Assembly (NCBI GenBank): GCA_039920745.1
Contig: JBDSDD010000029.1
Coordinates: 62,001-126,000 of the forward strand
DNA from: Scleromatobacter sp039920745
Lineage (GTDB): Bacteria > Pseudomonadota > Gammaproteobacteria > Burkholderiales > Burkholderiaceae_C
Length of the DNA stretch: 64,000 nucleotides
Reading direction: 5' to 3'
Program-made: the position numbers and the translations under genes
Notes under the pieces: generated by a model
Seen by the model: only the letters and a program-made list of their open reading frames with translations
Databases searched by the model: none
Told to the model about the DNA's origin: nothing
In this document: one piece after another, positions 42,562 through 50,747 of the stretch
Numbering within the stretch: position 1 is the first letter of the stretch
How the letters are laid out: each line of letters starts with the position of its first letter

Positions 42562-44145
42562 TTACTGCGCCGTGCCGCCGCTGAGTGACTTCAGTTCGAA
42601 TGAGCTCACGTAGAGCGACTGCTGGCGGTCGTAGAACAGGCTGGAGTTGCGCGATTCCCCGGTGTCGGTGTACGGGAACCATACGTCCATGCACTTCATC
42701 GGGCCGCCGACGAACACGCGGTACAGGATGGCGTGGCTGCCGCGGTAGATATTGACGTCCGGGTTCGCCTGGAAGTCGGCCGGCGGCATCTTCTTCTTGG
42801 CGTTGTAGTTCTTCCAGATGAGCAGCGTGGGCTTGCCGGTGACCGCGCCGCCGTCGCGCGGGACGTCGACGTTGGTCAGGCCGATCAGGTTGCCGTTGAC
42901 GGTGTCGGACCATGAGGTGTTGTACAGGCCCGGCACGTAGTCGCTCATCGGCAGGTCCCTTTGCGTGGCCAGCGATTTCACGCCATTGGCGGCGCGCGGT
43001 CGGTCGGCGTTGCAGGTGGGCACGATGGGACGGAACGCCCGCGTGCCGGCTTCGGTGCCGCCGCCGACGGTGCCGGAGGCGAAGTCGGGCGCGCTTGTGA
43101 GCGTGGCGGCGGGCACGCCGCCGAAGTCGACGAAGCCGGTGTTGGCCTTGGGCACCTTCTTGCCCTTGGCGAGCACCGGCGCGACGGCCATGACGTCGGG
43201 CAGCGGCACGTCGCTGGCGCGGTAGTACGCCAGCGTCTGGCGGCGCGTGGCCAGAAATTTGTGGAACGCGACATCGTCGGTCAGGTCGACGATCTCGACG
43301 CGGCGGTTGGCGGCGCGGCCGGCTTCGACGTGGTTGTCGGCGACGGGCAGGGTCTCGCCGGCGCCCTGGTAGTACAGGTTGGTCGCGGCGACGCCCTGGG
43401 ACTGGAACACGCGCGCCACGGCGGCGGCGCGGCGCTCGGACAGGTTGGCGTTCTCGGTGCTGCTGCCGCTGTCGTCGGTGTGGCCCACCAGCAGGATGCG
43501 TTTGGTCTTGAGCGACTCGACGGCGGACTTCTCGTCGTCGGTTGACGTGAGCGACAGCTTGGCCTGCTGCCTGGAATACGAGTACTGCTCGGCGACCGCC
43601 CGGAACAGCGACTCGGCCTCGGGCGTGAGCTTGTCGGAGCCGGACGCGAACTGCTTGCCGTTGTCGCGCAGCGTGACGGACAGGCCGGCGGTGGTGGTGT
43701 CCGAGCCCGACGTGAACGGTGTGGCCGAGGCCGGTGACGAGTCGGTGGCGGCCACCGTGGCGGCCGCGGGCAACTCGCCCTTGGGCACGATGACCGAGGC
43801 GACGTTCATCTCGGCGTTGTGTTCCTTGGCGATGGCGAAAAGCGCGCAGCGGCGCTGGTCCATGTTGTAGCCGATGGCCGCTCCGAGGGCGCCACCGCCG
43901 ACGCCACCCAGCACGCGGGCATCGGTGGACTTGGTGAACTGGGACGTGACGACCGCCCCCGCGACGGCGCCGAGCACGCCGCCGACCATGGTGGCCGTCT
44001 TGGCGCACGGATCGTCACTGACCTTCATGCCGGCAATCGACTGGGCGCCGGTGTGTGGATCGGTGGCGCAGCCCGAGATCAGCAGGGCGGCGGCCGGAAG
44101 GGCCAGGGCGAGCGGATGCAGGCGGAAGCGTTTTGTCGATGTCAT
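42562..44145 (-). CDS. OmpA-family lipoprotein with glycine-zipper and extra C-terminal domain
   Basis: A 527-residue envelope protein. A signal peptide ends in lipobox LLISGCATD (Cys26). Residues 50-100 are a glycine-zipper stretch (MVGGVLGAVAGAVVTSQFT, LGGVGGGALGAAIGYNMDQ). Residues 180-330 form an OmpA-like peptidoglycan-binding domain (LVGHTDDSGSSTENANLSER, YYQGAGETLPVADN, AANRRVEI). The C-terminal 190 residues (from about 335) form a further domain, including MSDYVPGLYNTSWSDTVNG and RVFVGGPMKCMDVWFPYTDTG, that I do not recognise; it has two Cys. It probably anchors the outer membrane to peptidoglycan and presents that unknown domain. Confidence 0.85.
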   Translation of the reverse strand: MTSTKRFRLHPLALALPAAALLISGCATDPHTGAQSIAGMKVSDDPCAKTATMVGGVLGAVAGAVVTSQFTKSTDARVLGGVGGGALGAAIGYNMDQRRCALFAIAKEHNAEMNVASVIVPKGELPAAATVAATDSSPASATPFTSGSDTTTAGLSVTLRDNGKQFASGSDKLTPEAESLFRAVAEQYSYSRQQAKLSLTSTDDEKSAVESLKTKRILLVGHTDDSGSSTENANLSERRAAAVARVFQSQGVAATNLYYQGAGETLPVADNHVEAGRAANRRVEIVDLTDDVAFHKFLATRRQTLAYYRASDVPLPDVMAVAPVLAKGKKVPKANTGFVDFGGVPAATLTSAPDFASGTVGGGTEAGTRAFRPIVPTCNADRPRAANGVKSLATQRDLPMSDYVPGLYNTSWSDTVNGNLIGLTNVDVPRDGGAVTGKPTLLIWKNYNAKKKMPPADFQANPDVNIYRGSHAILYRVFVGGPMKCMDVWFPYTDTGESRNSSLFYDRQQSLYVSSFELKSLSGGTAQ

Positions 44146-44426
44146 GGCAGAGGCTCTTCGATGAGATGTTGATTTCCTGGGGCCGTCCCCGAAGCACAAC
44201 GTGTGCACGGCCTGAAGGCGCGGGCGCACCTGCGCCGCACCGATCCGCCATTCAATCATGGCTCGCGCGGCGCCGCATTCGCCATTCCGGGGGATTTCCC
44301 TCCTGTCGGGCGCCCTCGGGTGTAAACAAGTGCGTATCCGCCACACCTGAACCCGAGCGCGGGACTCGACATGGCCCGCGACCGCACAATCGTTGCCACC
44401 CACCCGTAACAGCAGGAAGGCAAGCC

Positions 44427-44729
44427 ATGACCTCGCGCCGTCGTTTCATCTCCCTCGTCCCGTTGCTGGGCGCCGCCGCGCTCGCCCGCGCCCAGGCGCC
44501 GGCCGCGTTGGTCGACCCCAAGGATCCCGCGGCCGCGGCGTTGGGCTACGTGGGCGATGCCAGCAAGGCGGACAAGGCCAAGTTCCCGAAGTACGCCGCC
44601 GGCCAGGCGTGCAGCGGCTGCGCGCTGTACCAGGGCGCGGCCGGCTCGGCGTCGGGGCCGTGCCCGTTGTACGCCGGCAAGGCCGTCGCGGCCAAGGGCT
44701 GGTGCAGCGCCTGGGTGAAGAAGGCCTGA
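44427..44729 (+). CDS. High-potential iron-sulfur protein (HiPIP)
   Basis: A 100-residue periplasmic [4Fe-4S] electron carrier. A Tat signal starts with SRRRFISLVPLLGAAALARA. The cluster cysteines are Cys62, Cys65, Cys79 and Cys93 (ACSGCALYQG, GPCPLYAG, GWCSAWVKK), the HiPIP spacing. AGGAAGG ten bases upstream supports the ATG. HiPIPs serve cyclic photosynthetic or respiratory electron flow in purple and related betaproteobacteria; no partner is encoded alongside. Confidence 0.92.
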   Translation: MTSRRRFISLVPLLGAAALARAQAPAALVDPKDPAAAALGYVGDASKADKAKFPKYAAGQACSGCALYQGAAGSASGPCPLYAGKAVAAKGWCSAWVKKA

Positions 44730-44751
44730 CGCGTCCAGCGCGCCAATGAAG

Positions 44752-44774
44752 ACGGGCCCCGCGGGGCCCGTTTG
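44752..44774. terminator. Bidirectional terminator between HiPIP and MFS genes
   Basis: ACGGGCCCC, GC, GGGGCCCGT then TTGTC: a stem of at least 8 bp, 22 bases after the HiPIP stop and facing the end of the convergent transporter gene. Confidence 0.8.
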
Positions 44775-44813
44775 TCGTTGAGGATGCGCGCGGCGGGCGC
44801 ATCGGGTCAGCGG

Positions 44814-46124
44814 TCAGTGGTCGGTGTGCAGGTAGCTGGCCGTCCTGGGCAGGCGCAGGCTCACCAGGAACACGATGACCATCATCACGGTCACGTACCA
44901 GAAGAAGGTCGATTCCATCTGCCAGGCCTTGAGCTGCAGCGCCACGAGCTCGGCGGAGCCGCCGAAGATGGCGTTGGAGATCGCGTAGCCCACGCCGACG
45001 CCCAGCGCGCGTACCTGGGCCGGGAACATCTCGGCCTTGACGATGGCCGACACCGAGGTGTACAGGCTCACGACGGCCAGCGCGACGCAGATCAGGACGC
45101 CTGCGATCACCGGCGTCGCGGCGCTGCCGATCGCCGTCATCAGGGGCACCGTGAGCAGCGTTCCCAGCGCGCCGAACAGCATCATCGACATGCGCCTGCC
45201 GATGCGGTCGGACAGCATGCCGAACAGCGGCTGCATGCACATGTAGACGAACAGCGTGACCAGCGAGATGTTGCTGGCCGTCGTCTTGGACATGTGCGCC
45301 GACGCGATCAGGTACTTCTGCATGTACGTGGTGAAGGTATAGAAGATCAGCGAGCCGCCGGCGGTGTAGCCCAGCACCGTGAGGAAGGCTGCGCGATGGT
45401 CGCGCCAGATCACGCCGAAGCTGCCGGCCTCCTTGCTCTCCAGATCCTTCGCGGACGCCGTCTCGTGCAACGAGCGACGCAGCAGCAACGCGACCACGGC
45501 GGTGATCGCGCCGATCACGAACGGGATGCGCCAGCCGAAATCCTGCATTTCGGCGTCGCTCAGGAACTGCTTGAGGATGACGACGACGGCCACCGCCAGC
45601 AGTTGCCCGCCGATCAGCGTGACGTACTGGAACGAGGAGTAGAAACCGCGCTCTCCACGCAGCGCCACCTCGCTGAGGTAAGTGGCGGTGGCGCCGTATT
45701 CGCCGCCCACCGACAGGCCCTGCACCATGCGCGCGAGCAGCAGCAGCAACGGCGCGGCGAAGCCGATCTGCTGGTACGTGGGCAGCACCGCGACGGCCAG
45801 CGAGCCGGCGCACATCATCACCACCGAGATCACCAGCGAGGTCTTGCGACCGCGGCGGTCGGCGATCTTGCCGAACATCCAGCCGCCGATCGGCCGCATC
45901 AGAAAGCCGATGGCGAAGACGGCCGCGGAGTACAGGTACTGCTGGATCGTGGTGTACGACTTCGGGAAGAACGACTGCGCGAAATAGATCGTCGTGAACG
46001 AGTAGACATAGAAATCGAACCACTCGACCAGGTTGCCCGACGAGGCCGCCATGATGGCGAAGATGCGTCGTCGCTTTTCCTCGAACGAGTAGTGGCCGAT
46101 GGTTTCGCTTGCGACTGCATCCAT
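44814..46124 (-). CDS. MFS transporter, metabolite:H+ symporter (KgtP-like)
   Basis: Inner-membrane symporter of the MHS subfamily, 436 residues and about 12 helices. Typical marks: GNLVEWFDFYVYSFTTIYFA in helix 1, the loop GKIADRRGRKTSLVIS, LLLLARMVQGLSVGGEYGATA in helix 4, and the second signature DRIGRRMSMMLFGAL. The early YTTIQQYLYSAAVFAIGFLMRPIGGW is close to alpha-ketoglutarate permease KgtP, so a dicarboxylate is the best guess. Substrate not proven. Confidence 0.9.
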   Translation of the reverse strand: MDAVASETIGHYSFEEKRRRIFAIMAASSGNLVEWFDFYVYSFTTIYFAQSFFPKSYTTIQQYLYSAAVFAIGFLMRPIGGWMFGKIADRRGRKTSLVISVVMMCAGSLAVAVLPTYQQIGFAAPLLLLLARMVQGLSVGGEYGATATYLSEVALRGERGFYSSFQYVTLIGGQLLAVAVVVILKQFLSDAEMQDFGWRIPFVIGAITAVVALLLRRSLHETASAKDLESKEAGSFGVIWRDHRAAFLTVLGYTAGGSLIFYTFTTYMQKYLIASAHMSKTTASNISLVTLFVYMCMQPLFGMLSDRIGRRMSMMLFGALGTLLTVPLMTAIGSAATPVIAGVLICVALAVVSLYTSVSAIVKAEMFPAQVRALGVGVGYAISNAIFGGSAELVALQLKAWQMESTFFWYVTVMMVIVFLVSLRLPRTASYLHTDH

Positions 46125-46306
46125 TCGTTGTCTCCGTCAGAGGTCAGCAGGCATTCTCTACCGATCGCCGGCTTTTTTCGCTACTCGGCCGTGAGGGATT
46201 CTGCGTAGGTAAGCCCGCGCCGCGGGGGGGCCTGGTCCACGGATTGCCGGAGCCCAGCCGTACCCCCGGCACACATCCGGCCACCACCATCCCAGAGGAG
46301 TTTTCC

Positions 46307-46462
46307 ATGCTTGGCACCATTCTTATTGTCGTTCTCGTCCTGATGCTGGTCGGCGCCTTGCCGACGTGGAATCACAGCCGCAGCTGGGGCTATGCCCCGA
46401 GCGGCGTCTTCGGCCTGCTGGTCATCGTGCTGCTGATCCTGCTGCTGACCGGCCGCATATAA
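46307..46462 (+). CDS. DUF3309 small membrane protein
   Basis: A 51-residue protein with two hydrophobic segments (TILIVVLVLMLVGALPTW and FGLLVIVLLILLL) around SRSWGYAPSG, the DUF3309 pattern. AGAGGAG eight bases upstream marks the ATG. These tiny proteins are common in proteobacteria and often stress-related; function unknown. Confidence 0.88.
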   Translation: MLGTILIVVLVLMLVGALPTWNHSRSWGYAPSGVFGLLVIVLLILLLTGRI

Positions 46463-46485
46463 ACCTGGACGCCTCGGCGTCACGC

Positions 46486-46512
46486 GCCTCCTGCTGCGTT
46501 GCAACAGGAGGC
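46486..46512 (+). terminator. Hairpin after the DUF3309 gene
   Basis: GCCTCCTG, 11-base loop, CAGGAGGC, 23 bases past the stop. The stem is perfect, but the tail TTGCGTG is not T-rich. Confidence 0.4.
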
Positions 46513-46608
46513 TTGCGTGCGTGCGCAGTGCGTGTTTGCGCGTGCTGCCTTTGTCGTCGAACCAACGAGACGAGCGGCAACTTCTGCCGCGGCTTGCTGC
46601 CTGCCACC

Positions 46609-46713
46609 TTGGCCTTCACCCGCTGCCTCGTCGTCGACGACGATCCCGAACTGCTGCAATCCGTAGCTGACTACCTGCGTCGGTTCGGCTTCGAGGTCGT
46701 CGCCGCGGCGAGC
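46609..46713 (+). pseudogene. 5' stub of a response-regulator receiver domain
   Basis: About 30 residues in frame read as the start of a receiver domain: RCLVVDDDPELLQSVADYLRRF then GFEVVAAAS, with the acidic DDD pocket. After that the frame loses all receiver character (no phospho-acceptor Asp, no KP) and runs into the tail of the convergent dioxygenase gene. There is an in-frame TTG at 46609 but no clear ribosome site. The remainder of the regulator has been deleted or replaced. The rest of the 46463-46750 gap shows only the hairpin noted. Confidence 0.6.
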
Positions 46714-46750
46714 GCCAGCGCCCCGAGACGGCCAACCTGGCGGAATTCGT

Positions 46751-47587
46751 TCAGACCGATATCCCGATCTGCAGCGACACCACATAGCCGTCGCTCACGT
46801 TGCCGGTGACCGTGGACATCTCGGTGCTGGTGCCGTCCGAGAACACGCCGTCCGTGGCGAAGCTGAGGTTGGCGAAGTTGGTCACGCTGGCGCTGTAGCC
46901 TGTGGCGGTCGAGTAGACGGTGGTGCAGACGCTGGTGGGGAACGCGAGCTGCGTTGTCTTGAGCCTGTTCGTGTACGACGTCGCCGCCGTCGCGCTGCGG
47001 TACACCTCGATGTGGATGTGCGGCATGCGCCCGGAGTAGCAGCCTGGGAAGATGGTGGTGAACGTGGCCACGCCGCTGGCGTCGGTCTCCTGCAAGCCGC
47101 GCAGGTAGTTCTGGCTGGTCGCACCGTATAGCGAATACTCGCCGTCGCGGTCGCAGTGCCACACGTAGACCGCGCAGCCGGACAGGTCGGCGCAGCTGTT
47201 GTTGGCGTCGACCACCGTCAGCTGCAGCGTCGTCACGACGCCGGCCGCGCTGCCGGTCATCGTGCCGAAGCTGGGGCGGATGTCGCTGCGCACGATGCCG
47301 GTCAGCGCGAGCGCGTTCGACACCGTGCCGTTGATCGTGTTGGAGCCGTCAGCCGGAAAGGGGCCCTGGGTTTCCTCGGCGCTGACGGCGCAGGTGCCGG
47401 TGGACGTCGAGCCCGTCGAACCGGACGATCCCGACGACGTGCTCGAATCGCTGGCCGAATCGGCGCCGCCGCCGCAGCCCAACACCGTCAGCAGCGTGGT
47501 GGCGGCCAGCCCGGCGGCCCCGAGCAGGACGCGCCGGCGTCCGAGGGTGTCGAGGTCGTGGGCGAGGCCCTTGTCGTGATCGTCCAT
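46751..47587 (-). CDS. Intradiol ring-cleavage dioxygenase-like lipoprotein
   Basis: A 278-residue protein with the fold of protocatechuate/catechol intradiol dioxygenases (non-haem Fe3+). The N-terminus has a twin-arginine stretch (GRRRVLLGAAGLAATT) ending in lipobox TVLGCGG (Cys38), then a Ser/Gly/Thr linker, so it is exported and probably lipid-anchored. Candidate iron ligands are Tyr151 (RDGEYSLYG), Tyr184 (PGCYSGRMPHIHIEVY), His190 and His192. The frame around GPFPADGSNTING also matches. Family members act on aromatic diols, but this secreted form has no catabolic neighbours and its substrate is open. ATG 47587 is used; an upstream ATG lacks support. Confidence 0.85.
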   Translation of the reverse strand: MDDHDKGLAHDLDTLGRRRVLLGAAGLAATTLLTVLGCGGGADSASDSSTSSGSSGSTGSTSTGTCAVSAEETQGPFPADGSNTINGTVSNALALTGIVRSDIRPSFGTMTGSAAGVVTTLQLTVVDANNSCADLSGCAVYVWHCDRDGEYSLYGATSQNYLRGLQETDASGVATFTTIFPGCYSGRMPHIHIEVYRSATAATSYTNRLKTTQLAFPTSVCTTVYSTATGYSASVTNFANLSFATDGVFSDGTSTEMSTVTGNVSDGYVVSLQIGISV

Positions 47588-47717
47588 GGTGTTGTCCTTG
47601 AGTGGGTGGCCGCAACGGTGCTTGCGTCGGGTCATTGGACAAACGGGACGTGTCGTGGATTTAGCCGCTTGGTGTCGGACCGGACATGTGCGGCAGACTT
47701 TGCATGACGCTGCGGAT

Positions 47718-50480
47718 TCAGGCGCGCGCCTCGCCGATCAGCTGGAGCAAATGTGCCGGGTCGACGGGCTTGGTCATGTGGTGGTCGAAGCCCGCGGCCA
47801 GCGCCTGGCTGCGGTCGGCGTCCTGGCCCCATCCGGTGATGGCCACCAGCGTGGGCAGCGCGCCGTCAGCGCGCGCGCGGATCTCCGCGGCCACCTCGTT
47901 GCCGGTGCGGTGCGGCATGCCGATGTCGAGCAGGCAGATCTGCGGCCGTACGCGCTCGTAGGCGAGCAGTGCGTCGGCGCCGTCGTAGGCGAGCGTGACC
48001 TCGTGGCCTTCCAGCTCCAGCAGCGCGGCCAAGCTCTCGGCGGCGTCGCGGTTGTCGTCGGCGACGAGGATGCGCCGCGCCGAACCCGCGCGCGGCTCGA
48101 CGCCGGGGTGCGCGGCCGCGACGCGGTCCGGGGTGTCGCCGCGCGGCAGCCGCACGGTGAACACGCTGCCGCGGCCGCCGCCTTCGCTGCGCGCGACGAT
48201 GGTGCCGCCGTGCAGCTCCACCAGGCCCTTGGTCAGCGCCAGGCCGATGCCCAGGCCGCCGGCGCGGTCGTCGCTGCCGCGCAGCTGGGTGAACATGTCG
48301 AACACCGCTGGCAGCGACTCCGGCGCGATGCCGATGCCGTTGTCGCTGACCTCGATCACGACGTCGTCGCCATCGAGCGCAGCCACCAGCCGGATGCGGC
48401 CCTGCGGTTCCGTGTACTTGGCCGCGTTGGTCAGCAGGTTGGCCACGATCTGCGAGACGCGCAGCGGGTCGGCCTGCATCAGGATGCGGGCCTGCGGCGT
48501 CACCACCTCGAGCGCATGCTGATGCGAGTCGATCAGCGGGCGCGCGGTCTCGACGGCGGCGGCGATCATCTCGCCCAGCGGGTTGGCGTCGCGGCGCAGC
48601 GAGAGGCGGCCGCGCGTGATGCGCGAGACGTCCAGCAGGTCGTCCAGCAGCAGCGCCATGTGGCGCACCTGGCGCTCGATGACCTCGTGGCTCCAGCGCT
48701 TCTGAGCCTCGGTGGCCTGCGGCAGGCGCGACACCGCGCTCGCCTGGCGGATCGGCGCGAGCGGGTTGCGCAGCTCGTGCGCGAGCGTCGCCAGGAACTC
48801 GTCCTTGCGCCGGTCGGCGTCCTGCAACTGGCGCTCGTCGTTCTTGCGCCGAGTGACGTCTGTGAACCATAGCGCGACGGCGCCGCGCATGGGCGAGGCG
48901 ACGCAGCTGAACCACTGCTCGGCGCCTTCGTAGTGCACCAGCACCTCGAACTCGCGGGTCTCGTTGGAGTCGACCACCGCGACGTATTGCCTGAACGATT
49001 CGCTGCTCGCCCAGCGCGACGGCAACACCTCCTGCACGCGCTTGCCTTCGAAGGCGTCGGCCGGCCGGTGAAGCGCCTTCGCGGCGGCGTCGTTGACGTA
49101 GCTCCATTCGAAGTCGACGATCTGGTCGCTGGCGTGCTCGCGCACTGGCGACAGCACGACGAAGGGCACCGCCGACGCGTCGAGCACGGCCTGGAAGCTG
49201 CCTTGCGACTCCTGGTAGGCGGCCTGGGCCCGTGCCCGCTCGATGAACGTGGCGGCCTTGCGGGCGCAGATGTCGGCCAGCGTGCATTCGCGCTCGGTGG
49301 GCGTGTGCGGCCGGTCCAGGTGGATCGACAGCGCGCCGATGACTTCGCCGTCGAGCCCTATCAGAGGCGTCGCGTGCACGGCGCGGAAGCCTTCCTGGCT
49401 GGCCAGCGCGCGCAGCCCGGGATCCACGGCGTCGGACGCGGTGTCGACGATGACCGTGCGCTCGCGCCGCGCGCAGCTGATCGCGCAGGCGCCGTCGATG
49501 CCGCTGGTCTGCATCAGGTGCGCGACGGCCTCGGGCGTGAAGCCGATGCTGGAGTCGATGCCCAGGGTGCCGGATCGGGTGTCGAACAGCGTCAGCAGGC
49601 CGCGCCGCGCGCTGTGGAAATCGGCCAATGCCACCACGATCATCTGCAACTGCTCGGACAGCGTGCGCGTGTCCAGCAGCCGGCTGCTCAGCTCGTGCAG
49701 CCGGTGCAGGTCGGCCACCTGCTGGCCCAACTCGGCCTGCGTGCGTCCGAGCAGGTCGTCGACGGCGCGGCGCTCGGTGATGTCGATGCAGGCTCCGCGC
49801 AGGCGCACCGCGCGGTCGCCCGACCACACGACGTGCACGCGCAGCATCAGCCAGCGTTCGCGGCCATCGGGCAGCGTCAGTCGCACCTCGCGTTCGTAGC
49901 CGCTCGCGCGCTCGGACAGCTTGCGTGCGACCACCCCACGCGCCTCAAGCACGACCTCTGGCGGCATCCGCGCCACTATCTGCGCGAGCGGCACGGCGCC
50001 GTCCTGCGCGTCGACGCGGCACAGCAGTGCCAGCGCGGGCGACAGGTAGACGGTGCGCGTGGCCAAGTCGAGGTCGAAGATGCCGATGCCGGTGTCCTCG
50101 CCGGCCAGCACCAGGCGCTGCTCCGCCGCGGATGCGCGCGCGCTCGTCGCGCGCAGGCGCCCGCCCAGCGTGGCCAGCAGCAGCCCCAGGATCGCGTAGA
50201 TCAGCAGCGAGAGCTCGTCGGTGGTGGTCACCACCCACCAGTGATCCGCTGGCACCAGCCACAGCACGGCGCTGGCGAAGCCGACGGCGGTGACGAACAG
50301 GCCGGCACCGCGACCGCAGCGCGCGGCCGTGGCCACGATGGCTGGCAGGAAGAACAGGAACGGGATCTTGCTGCCGACCCACGGGCGCACCGTCCACTGC
50401 AGCGCCACGGCGAGTGCCGCCAGGGCCGCAGCGGTCGCCCATCGCTTCAGGCGCTCGGGGTCGGAAAGGATCGCGCGCAT
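47718..50480 (-). CDS. Hybrid sensor histidine kinase (4TM-PAS-GAF-PAS-HisKA-HATPase-REC)
   Basis: A 920-residue orphan signalling protein. Order by eye: membrane region of the DUF4118/KdpD-like type (residues about 10-105, four helices), PAS (about 115-240, ending in GACIDITERRAVDD), GAF (about 265-420), PAS (about 430-555, ending in WFTDVTRRKND), HisKA with phospho-acceptor His in FLATLAHELRNPLAP, HATPase (VANLLTNAAKY, VSDNGIGIAPE, GGLGIGLALTKGLVE), and a C-terminal receiver (RILVADDNRDAAESLAALLE, CLLDIGMPHRTG, MTKPVD). ATG 50480 is chosen as closest to the first helix. No response regulator lies next to it apart from the broken receiver stub 1 kb downstream. Confidence 0.92.
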   Translation of the reverse strand: MRAILSDPERLKRWATAAALAALAVALQWTVRPWVGSKIPFLFFLPAIVATAARCGRGAGLFVTAVGFASAVLWLVPADHWWVVTTTDELSLLIYAILGLLLATLGGRLRATSARASAAEQRLVLAGEDTGIGIFDLDLATRTVYLSPALALLCRVDAQDGAVPLAQIVARMPPEVVLEARGVVARKLSERASGYEREVRLTLPDGRERWLMLRVHVVWSGDRAVRLRGACIDITERRAVDDLLGRTQAELGQQVADLHRLHELSSRLLDTRTLSEQLQMIVVALADFHSARRGLLTLFDTRSGTLGIDSSIGFTPEAVAHLMQTSGIDGACAISCARRERTVIVDTASDAVDPGLRALASQEGFRAVHATPLIGLDGEVIGALSIHLDRPHTPTERECTLADICARKAATFIERARAQAAYQESQGSFQAVLDASAVPFVVLSPVREHASDQIVDFEWSYVNDAAAKALHRPADAFEGKRVQEVLPSRWASSESFRQYVAVVDSNETREFEVLVHYEGAEQWFSCVASPMRGAVALWFTDVTRRKNDERQLQDADRRKDEFLATLAHELRNPLAPIRQASAVSRLPQATEAQKRWSHEVIERQVRHMALLLDDLLDVSRITRGRLSLRRDANPLGEMIAAAVETARPLIDSHQHALEVVTPQARILMQADPLRVSQIVANLLTNAAKYTEPQGRIRLVAALDGDDVVIEVSDNGIGIAPESLPAVFDMFTQLRGSDDRAGGLGIGLALTKGLVELHGGTIVARSEGGGRGSVFTVRLPRGDTPDRVAAAHPGVEPRAGSARRILVADDNRDAAESLAALLELEGHEVTLAYDGADALLAYERVRPQICLLDIGMPHRTGNEVAAEIRARADGALPTLVAITGWGQDADRSQALAAGFDHHMTKPVDPAHLLQLIGEARA

Positions 50481-50647
50481 GGTGGGCGGGCAGTGGGTTG
50501 GGCTGGAGATGCGAAGCCGCAAGCGTACTGGATGGCGGGCGGACGCTGTCGCGATGCCCGCGAATATGCCCGCGGGACCGGGAAATCCCCAGGGCGCGAC
50601 CCCACGAACAACTGTTCAGCTTCGGGCTTCGTCAAGCCCCAGCGTGT

Positions 50648-50725
50648 CCCCCTCTCGAGGGGGCGCCAGCACGCCGCCCGGGTGGCACAATTTCCCAGTG
50701 TTTTGCGCCTCGCCCCGAGTGGGGC
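50648..50725. repeat. Pair of GC hairpins upstream of the CsgG-like gene
   Basis: CCCCCT-CTCG-AGGGGG (50648-50663) and GCCCC-GAGT-GGGGC (50712-50725) lie in the 267-base gap after the kinase start. They look like the short intergenic palindromes dispersed in Burkholderiales genomes; only these two are visible here, so the family cannot be confirmed from this window. Confidence 0.4.
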
Positions 50726-50747
50726 AGCCCTCTGGAGGAGAGTTTCT

